NCBI GenBank assembly: GCA_903919165.1
Contig: CAIXHJ010000480.1
Span: 1 to 12,189, forward strand
Length of the DNA stretch: 12,189 nt
Direction of reading: 5' to 3'
Source of the DNA: an uncultured Holophagaceae bacterium
GTDB lineage: Bacteria > Acidobacteriota > Holophagae > Holophagales > Holophagaceae
The position numbers and the translations under genes are program-made. Each line of letters opens with the position of its first letter. Position 1 is the stretch's first letter. Shown one piece after another: positions 7,023 through 12,189 of the stretch. Under the pieces are notes generated by a model. That model saw only the letters and a list, made by a program, of their open reading frames with translations. It was not told the origin of the DNA and made no database searches.

Positions 7023-7082
7023 ACCTGACATTCCCATCAAGCGGACTTGCCTTTGGCGCGCCGCTGATGTCAGGTGTCAGGT
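7023..7082 (+). repeat. Cryptic attC-like hairpin (60 bp)
   Basis: Outer arms ACCTGAC (7023-7029) and GTCAGGT (7076-7082) are exact reverse complements, within a 9-bp perfect repeat AACCTGACA/TGTCAGGTT. Inner arms CATCA-A-GCGG and CCGCTGATG pair except for one extra A, like the extrahelical base of attC sites; internal loops of 4 and 5 bases separate the two stems. The right core differs from GTTRRRY by one T-to-C change. Its position between two single-gene cassettes supports an attC origin. It is not of the same subfamily as the 124-bp sites. Confidence 0.55.
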
Positions 7083-7169
7083 TGACCATCACCCAAGTCC
7101 CGACCCCGTCGAGTCGCCCAAATAGTCTGAGTCCACTTTCCGATCGGCACACCGCACGTGGAGGGAAGA

Positions 7170-7601
7170 ATGAGTGGCCTAAATACAAGCGAGGCCGAGC
7201 GAATCTTCTTGTCGGCGCCCTTCACCAAAGACCTTGGGCTTCGATTGCTGTCAGTCGCACCAGGTGAATGCCGTACGTCCTTGGTGTTGGCAGAACGACA
7301 CCTTCAACAAGACGGGTTTGTCCACGCCGGGGTACAAGCCACTGTCGCCGACACCACTGCTGGGGCTGCCGCAGCTACCTTGATAGGGCCGGGCCAGTAT
7401 GTTCTTTCGGCCGAGTTCAAGATCAACCTGCTCCGGTCCGCAAAAGGCAGCCATCTGACTTGTGTTGCCAAGGTCCTGAAGGCAGGGTCCACTCTGACGG
7501 TGGCGGAGTCTGAAGTGTTCTGTGGAACGGCTGAGGAGTCTCGTCTTGTCTCGAAAGCTACCGTAACCTTGGCGATAGTGAGTCCCCGTGTTGGGAAATG
7601 A
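7170..7601 (+). CDS. PaaI-family hotdog-fold thioesterase (fourth cassette)
   Basis: A 143-residue thioesterase of the PaaI/YdiI-like group, predicted to cleave acyl-CoA thioesters, perhaps aromatic ones. FTKDLGLRL (18-26) precedes the signature QDGFVHAGVQATVADTTAG (47-65) with its HAG turn and D61 on the central helix. YVLSAEFKINLLRSAKG (77-93) and GSTLTVAESEVF (106-117) form the following strands. The start is ATG at 7170, five bases after GGAGG; a GTG at 7158 overlaps the ribosome-binding site. The neighbouring third cassette carries a different hotdog enzyme with a distinct signature, so the two are unlikely to be a recent duplication. The gene ends ten bases before attC 3. Confidence 0.88.
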   Translation: MSGLNTSEAERIFLSAPFTKDLGLRLLSVAPGECRTSLVLAERHLQQDGFVHAGVQATVADTTAGAAAATLIGPGQYVLSAEFKINLLRSAKGSHLTCVAKVLKAGSTLTVAESEVFCGTAEESRLVSKATVTLAIVSPRVGK

Positions 7602-7610
7602 ACCCGAGCA

Positions 7611-7735
7611 ACCTGACCCTCCGGTCGACTCTGTCCCCGCCTGCATTGTCTGGCAACTCCTTTCTTCGTGCCGCTTCCTCGTCTCCGCTGACTGCCTGGG
7701 CGCGGGCGGGGCCAGTCAGCTTCATTCGGTTGCCC
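7611..7735 (+). repeat. attC site 3 (125 bp), eroded right core
   Basis: The left core ACCTGAC (7611-7617) and the arm CCCCGCCTGCATTG align with sites 1, 2 and 5; the right arm GCGGGCGGGGCCAGTCAGCT aligns with sites 1 and 2. The right core reads GTTGCCC (7729-7735), departing from GTTRRRY. An alternative left core GAGCAAC (7606-7612) pairs better with it. The junction would fall after G7729. Confidence 0.75.
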
Positions 7736-7770
7736 GCGCGCGTCCCATTGAAAATCCATTGGAGGTCCCT

Positions 7771-7959
7771 ATGAAATTCGGATCATTCCTTGCCACCTTG
7801 TTTCTTGGCGTCGTTTCTCTGGCCCATCTGTTTCGGTTGATCTTTCGGTTGAATGTGCAAATTGGTCATTTCCCGGTTCCCCAATGGATGAGTTTCATTG
7901 CCTTCCTCTTTTGCGGAGCGTTGGCCGTTTCTCTTTACATCGAAGCTAGGGGGAAATGA
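7771..7959 (+). CDS. Small two-helix membrane protein (fifth cassette)
   Basis: A 62-residue inner-membrane protein. Two hydrophobic helices span about residues 5-25 and 38-57, linked by a short loop NVQIGHFPVPQW containing polar residues and prolines; the tail EARGK is charged. The ATG follows GGAGGT by four bases, the strongest ribosome-binding site in the array, which argues that it is a real gene. I do not recognise a function; small membrane proteins are common in integron cassettes. It is the only gene of a cassette of about 300 bp, between attC 3 and the shortened attC 4. Confidence 0.75.
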   Translation: MKFGSFLATLFLGVVSLAHLFRLIFRLNVQIGHFPVPQWMSFIAFLFCGALAVSLYIEARGK

Positions 7960-7971
7960 TGTCTCGTTTCC

Positions 7972-8038
7972 GCCTAACCCACCGTTCAGCCCAGACCCAG
8001 GTGCAGGCGCCCGGTCTGGTTGACTTCTTCCGGAAGGT
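7972..8038 (+). repeat. attC site 4 (67 bp), shortened and eroded
   Basis: Left core GCCTAAC (7972-7978) is perfect, and an inner stem CCAGACC (7991-7997) / GGTCTGG (8013-8019) is exact. The right core, by alignment with site 1, reads GGAAGGT (8032-8038) instead of GTTRRRY, so the TT needed at the crossover is lost. The loop is about 57 bases shorter than in sites 1-3. Confidence 0.7.
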
Positions 8039-8052
8039 CTCGGAGCAAGCGC

Positions 8053-8493
8053 ATGCGGCTCTGGTCGATTCATCCAAAGTATCTTGACCCGCAAGGCCTG
8101 GTTGCAGTGTGGCGCGAAGCGCTCCTCGCCCAGGCTGTGCTTCGGGGCGAGACAAAGGGCTATCGCAATCACCCACAGTTGGACCGGTTCTGGTCTCAAT
8201 CCTTGCCGCTGATGGCCATAAGCACGTACCTCAAGGCCGTTCACATCGAAGCGTGTTCTCGTGGATATTCGTTTGATTCGAGAAAAATCACTCTGATACA
8301 GGAGTGCGAACTCATTCCCGTCACCTTCGGGCAGTTGTGGTATGAATTCCAACATTTACTGAGGAAGCTTTCGAGACGCAACCCGACATTGCACCGTAAG
8401 TGGCGTGCCATTTCTTCACCCGAATCCCACCCACTCTTTTTGGCACACCCTGGCAATATCGAGCCTTGGGAACGGGAGCGCGCCGATGCCTGA
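8053..8493 (+). CDS. Pyrimidine-dimer DNA glycosylase-like protein (Pyr_excise family), sixth cassette
   Basis: A 146-residue protein resembling the family of phage T4 endonuclease V, which removes UV-induced pyrimidine dimers by combined glycosylase and AP-lyase action. The N-terminal hallmark MRLWSIHPKYLD is followed by GLVAVWREALLAQ (15-27) and GETKGYRNHPQLDRF (32-46). E22 lies where T4 endonuclease V has its catalytic E23, judged by position only. The family is known both as a phage enzyme and as a bacterial protein annotated only by similarity, so activity is inferred. The ATG follows GGAG by seven bases; an in-frame upstream start at 8020 would lie inside attC 4 and is rejected. The TGA stop lies within the core of the next attC, a compact ending typical of cassettes. 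Confidence 0.85.
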   Translation: MRLWSIHPKYLDPQGLVAVWREALLAQAVLRGETKGYRNHPQLDRFWSQSLPLMAISTYLKAVHIEACSRGYSFDSRKITLIQECELIPVTFGQLWYEFQHLLRKLSRRNPTLHRKWRAISSPESHPLFLAHPGNIEPWERERADA

Positions 8494-8527
8494 CCCTTCG
8501 TTCAACCCGCACCCAGCCTGCATTGCC
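8488..8527 (+). repeat. Truncated attC half-site at the right end of the array
   Basis: The left core GCCTGAC (8488-8494) and the following bases through AGCCTGCATTGCC (about 8515-8527) align well with the left half of attC 1. No matching right arm (GCAGGC...GTTAGGC) follows; the sequence goes instead into the leader of the SRPBCC gene. The array therefore ends in a broken site, probably through a deletion. Confidence 0.72.
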
Positions 8528-8544
8528 TGCCGCATAGGTAGCAC

Positions 8545-9017
8545 ATGATCCACTGGCCTGAACGTTACGACCCTGCACGAACTCCTGTGCACGTCCGCAA
8601 CGAGTTCGATACCCGGGCCGCTCCAGCTCTTGTCTGGGCCTGGCTCGTCCGCGCCGCCATGGGGCCCTCCTGGTATCCGAACTCCCGTGACGTTCGCCTG
8701 GATGGCGGTTCATCGGTCGACCTCTCGCTCGCCCGTTCCTTCACCTGGCGCACTTTCGGCGTATCCATCCGGTCTACCGTGCTCGAGGACGCTCCTCCCG
8801 AGCACATCGCCTGGAACGCCCTCGGCCTTGGCGTTGACGCCTACCATGCCTGGCTCATCACTCCCACCCTGACCGGTTCGCACCTCCTGACGGAGGAGAC
8901 CCAATGCGGCTGGGCGCTCGCCTCGGAAACCGCCTGTTTCCGACCCGGATGTCCCGGTTCCATCAGCTATGGCGCGAGCGCTTGAGCGCAGCTGCCGAGA
9001 ACGGTCCGCCCCCACCC
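8545..9017 (+). pseudogene. SRPBCC-domain (polyketide cyclase/START-like) gene, frameshifted
   Basis: The ATG follows AGGT closely. Residues 1-123 read as an SRPBCC fold: VHVRNEFDTRAAPALVWAWL (15-34), WYPNSRDVRLDG (43-54), SFTWRTFGVSIRSTVLEDAP (65-84), HIAWNALGLGVDAYHAWLIT (88-107) and LLTEETQCGW (114-123). Beyond W123 (codon 8911-8913) the frame becomes cysteine/glycine-rich and stops at 8985. The natural C-terminus continues in the +3 frame from 8916: ARLGNRLFPTRMSRFHQLWR, ending near GPPPP at 9017, with no stop until 9461. One missing base near 8914 explains the shift. A binding or cyclase role cannot be told from this fold alone. It is either a pseudogene or affected by a sequence error. 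End coordinate is approximate. Confidence 0.7.
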
Positions 9018-9114
9018 TTCGACGCCTGGTCGTCTGTCATCGCCACCGGCCAGGAGAAGACGGTGTTCGAATCATCCCGGTGGGAAAGCAGGCCGCAGAG
9101 AAGGAGTTCACTTC

Positions 9115-9651
9115 ATGGGCAGAAAATCACTTCCTCTGTCGAAGGTCTACGGGTTGCTCGAACCGGGGCCTGTTGTCCTGGTCACGACCGCCCGCGGCGG
9201 CCGCCAGGACATCATGGCCATGTCCTGGCACACCATGATGGAATTCGAACCCCCACTGGTGGGTTGCGTGATCAGCAATCGCAACCACTCCTTCGGCCTG
9301 CTGAAGGCAACCCGGGAATGTGTCATCAACATTCCGACCGTGGAACTTGCGGAGCAGGTGGTGGGTTGCGGCAATACGTCCGGGGAAAGCGTGGACAAGT
9401 TCGCCAGGTTCGGCCTCACCGCCGAGCCTGCTTCGTTGGTCGGCGCACCGCTCATCGCTGAGTGCTTTGCCCATCTCGAATGCCGGGTGGTCGACACCAG
9501 GATGGTGCCCAAGTATTGCTTCTTTGTCCTGGAAGTCGTCCAAGCCTGGGTGGACACCGCCGTAAAGGCCCCGCGAACGATTCACCATCTTGGGATGGGC
9601 CATTTCATGGTCGCGGGCGACAGAATCAAGCTCAAGTCGAAGATGAAGTAG
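9115..9651 (+). CDS. Flavin reductase-like split-barrel protein
   Basis: A 178-residue cytoplasmic protein of the FMN-binding split-barrel family (flavin reductase-like, DIM6/NTAB type). It probably binds FMN and reduces it with NAD(P)H for a partner, or acts as a small flavoprotein; the partner is unknown. Family features are PGPVVLVTTARGG (17-29), IMAMSWHTMMEFEPPLVGCV (33-52) with the S/W-H-T FMN-binding turn, SNRNHSFGLLKATRECVINI (54-73), and the later segment CFAHLECRVVDTRMVPKYCF (117-136). The ATG at 9115 follows AAGGAG by eight bases. The gene follows the broken SRPBCC gene on the same strand, about 100 bases beyond its residual coding sequence, and precedes the secreted-protein gene by 40 bases. 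Confidence 0.9.
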   Translation: MGRKSLPLSKVYGLLEPGPVVLVTTARGGRQDIMAMSWHTMMEFEPPLVGCVISNRNHSFGLLKATRECVINIPTVELAEQVVGCGNTSGESVDKFARFGLTAEPASLVGAPLIAECFAHLECRVVDTRMVPKYCFFVLEVVQAWVDTAVKAPRTIHHLGMGHFMVAGDRIKLKSKMK

Positions 9652-9691
9652 CGCAAACCAAATGCAGCATAGAAAAAACAAGGAGGCCCGG

Positions 9692-10117
9692 ATGAAGACA
9701 ACTGGCAGGTGGATCGCATGGCTGGGTGTCTCCCTGGCCCTTTTCGCCGGAACACCGGTGGTGGCCCAGCCGAAACCAGCGACGGCGACGAGCCCAACCC
9801 CGGTGGGCGACGGCACCTTCCTGCTGACCATCTTCCTGAAGCACGATCAGTCGCGGCCCCTGGGGAAGATCAACGAGCAGCTGAAGGAGCAGGGCTTCTA
9901 CCAGTCCTTCCCGCCCCAGGGCGTGGAGGTAGTCTCCTGGTACGTGATGATGGGCGTCGGCCAGGTGGTGACGCTGCGTGTGCCAGCGGAGCGGTTGCGC
10001 GAGGTGAACCGCAGCATCGAGACCGCCGCCTGGGGCGGCTACCGCACGGAGTTCTATCCGACCTACGACTTCAAGACCATCGCCGAGCAGATGCGGGCCC
10101 AGACGGCAGGCAAGTAG
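9692..10117 (+). CDS. Small secreted protein of unknown function
   Basis: A 141-residue exported protein. Residues 1-25 are a signal peptide (MKTTGR then hydrophobic WIAWLGVSLALFAGTPVVA) with likely cleavage before Q26. A short proline/threonine linker leads to a compact domain: TFLLTIFLKHDQSRPLGKIN (42-61), GFYQSFPPQGVEVVSWYVMM (68-87), GVGQVVTLRVPAERLREVNR (88-107) and AWGGYRTEFYPTYDFKT. The strand-helix-strand pattern suggests a small ferredoxin-like or dimeric alpha/beta-barrel domain, but this is only impression. The start is ATG at 9692, seven bases after AGGAGG; an ATG at 9662 lacks such a site. The stop is directly followed by the TTG start of the DUF2235 gene, in the same frame, suggesting an operon. 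Confidence 0.8.
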   Translation: MKTTGRWIAWLGVSLALFAGTPVVAQPKPATATSPTPVGDGTFLLTIFLKHDQSRPLGKINEQLKEQGFYQSFPPQGVEVVSWYVMMGVGQVVTLRVPAERLREVNRSIETAAWGGYRTEFYPTYDFKTIAEQMRAQTAGK

Positions 10118-11312
10118 TTGAACCCATGGAGTGAAGCTCCGTCAGCCGAGGGGGCAGGCCTGCCGAAAACAATCGTGTTCTGCGCGGATGGTACCTGGAA
10201 CAACCCGAACGAAGACGAAACCCAGGACCACACCGCAGATCCCACCAACGTCTACAAGCTCTTCACGGGTCTGGATGGCGCGCTGTCGCCGGACTCGCTG
10301 CTATTGGCGGATGAGCAGGAAAAGGCGCTGGTGGAGGCAGGCCTCACAACCCAGGTCGCCAAGTACCTCCACGGCGTGGGCGATTCCCGCAACCCCATCA
10401 TCAGAATCATGGGCGGGGCCTTCGGCGCGGGCATCATCTCGCGCATCGTCCGGGGCTACACCTTCATCTCGCGCAACTTCGCGCCCGGCGACCGCATCGT
10501 CATCCTCGGGTTCAGCCGCGGCGCCTACACGGCCCGCGCCCTGGCCGGGCTCATCGCCTCCCAGGGCCTGCTGGGCACGGCCCTCACCACCGACAAGGAG
10601 CAGGCCCTACCGCAGCGGCGCCCAGGCTTGGTACCGCTCGCGGCAAGCGACCGTATCCAATTCCTTCAGCCTCACCCACCTCGGCGAGATCGTGGCGGAT
10701 CTCCCGGCCTTCCTGTCCTGCGCTTCCCTCCAGGATTCAGACCTGGTACCGGTGGGCCTCATCACGGCGGTGGGGGTGTGGGATATGGTGGGTGCCATGG
10801 GCTTCCCGGACTACGTGGCCGGCGGACAGCGGGTGGATGCGTTCAAATTCGCCGATACCAAGCTGAGCGCCAAGGTCCAGCACGGCTTCCATGCGGTGGC
10901 CCTCGATGAGCGGCGCAACGACTTCGCGCCCACGCTCTGGGATCCCGAGGACCGGATCGTCCAGATGCTGTTCCCGGGTGCCCACGGCGATGTGGGCGGC
11001 GGCTACCCGACGGAGAACCACGAAAGCGGGTTATCGGACAATGCCTTGATGTGGATGCTGGGCCAGCTGATCCAGATCGGCGTGCGCATCGCTGCGGGAG
11101 CGGCGGATGCCATCCACCCTGATGCCTCCGGAACGGCCCACCAGCCCTGGTCCCACGCGCCCTGGACCCTCCCCGGCGTGCCCCTCGGTCCCCGGGCTTT
11201 CCCCAAGACCATGCAGGCGGATCCCTCCGTCGCCGCCCGCCGATCCGCCGGTGCCGTGGTGGCCGAACCCGGCACCGCGCCCACACTTTACAATTCGACC
11301 AACCTACCCTGA
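10118..11312 (+). pseudogene. DUF2235-type alpha/beta hydrolase, interrupted by a one-base insertion
   Basis: Two frames together give one complete DUF2235 hydrolase of about 397 residues. The first frame (10118-10606) has the N-terminal IVFCADGTWNNP (19-30), LHGVGDSRNP and GGAFGAGIISRIVRGYTFIS, and the lipase-type nucleophile elbow GFSRGAYTAR with S133 (131-140). After A163 the match passes to the +1 frame at 10608 (YRSGAQAWYR, then VGVWDMVGAMGFP, HAVALDERRNDFAPTLW and FPGAHGDVGGGYPTE with the His/Asp region). A single extra C in the CCC run at 10605-10607 explains the switch. Relatives include Tle1-type phospholipases of type VI secretion, but no secretion genes are present here. The TTG start directly after the preceding stop is the only reasonable one. 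Either a recent pseudogene or a sequence error. Confidence 0.82.

Positions 11313-12189
<877 letters not shown>

Larger units (their letters stand above)
4574..8527. mobile_element. Degenerate chromosomal integron with six gene cassettes
   Basis: The layout is that of an integron: an integrase gene remnant read leftward, a short intergenic region where attI should be, then cassettes read mostly rightward, each ending in an attC recombination site. Sites at 5752-5875, 6436-6559 and 7611-7735 are related and 124-125 bp long. A shorter related site lies at 7972-8038, a half-site at 8488-8527, and a separate attC-like hairpin at 7023-7082. If strand exchange falls after the G of GTTRRRY, the cassettes run about 5151-5869, 5870-6553, 6554-7076, 7077-7729, 7730-8032 and 8033 to the truncated end. 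Cassette genes have lower G/C and less biased codons than the flanking housekeeping genes. The integrase is not functional as read, so mobility would need an integrase supplied in trans. Confidence 0.85.

Noticed and set aside
5752..8527. CRISPR array
   Set aside because: The repeats are few, long, imperfect, internally palindromic and separated by whole genes, which fits attC sites and not CRISPR repeats.
9127..9831. A 234-codon minus-strand open frame opposite the flavin reductase-like gene
   Set aside because: The plus strand carries a clear family match with a good ribosome-binding site; the minus frame has no recognisable domain.
10118..11312. A type VI secretion effector locus built on the DUF2235 hydrolase
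   Set aside because: No vgrG, tssI, chaperone or other secretion gene lies in the window, and the only neighbour is a small secreted protein, so family resemblance alone does not support it.

Overview
This is a GC-rich bacterial chromosome segment. Two blocks of ordinary housekeeping genes flank a degenerate chromosomal integron. Protein families and codon use (strong G/C third-position bias in the flanking genes, a secreted M28 peptidase of the large PA-insert type, single-copy ribF, rsmE and gap) suit a GC-rich Acidobacteriota-like organism such as the Holophagae. That assignment is a guess from impression, because no marker gene is present.

Layout. 1-212: noncoding, rich in hairpins. 213-2092 (minus strand): a TerC-family membrane protein gene, then ribF, overlapping by ATGA and so probably an operon. 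2093-2203: short divergent intergenic region. 2204-4577 (plus strand): rsmE and a secreted M28 aminopeptidase. 4574-4990 (minus strand): a collapsed integron integrase (intI) that keeps the N-terminal SAM-like domain and box I arginine but has lost two internal blocks and the C-terminal catalytic half. 4991-5234: the expected intI promoter/attI region, which holds a 12-bp inverted repeat and a stretch resembling the end of attI1. About 5150-8530: an array of six gene cassettes separated by attC sites. They carry a minus-strand hypothetical protein, a second hypothetical protein, two different hotdog-fold (PaaI-like) thioesterases, a 62-residue two-helix membrane protein and a pyrimidine-dimer DNA glycosylase-like protein. 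Three attC sites of 124-125 bp are clearly of one family, a fourth is shortened and a fifth is cut in half at the right end of the array. A 60-bp cryptic attC-like hairpin separates the two thioesterase cassettes.

8545-11312: accessory plus-strand genes without attC sites. These are a frameshifted SRPBCC-domain gene, a flavin reductase-like split-barrel protein, a small secreted protein and a DUF2235-type alpha/beta hydrolase interrupted by a one-base insertion. 11528 to the window end: glyceraldehyde-3-phosphate dehydrogenase (5' part only).

The main finding is the integron. With a dead integrase, eroded core sites and a truncated last attC, it looks like a fossil or frozen array whose cassettes can no longer be shuffled in cis. 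Several cassette genes still have good ribosome-binding sites and intact reading frames, so their functions may be under selection.
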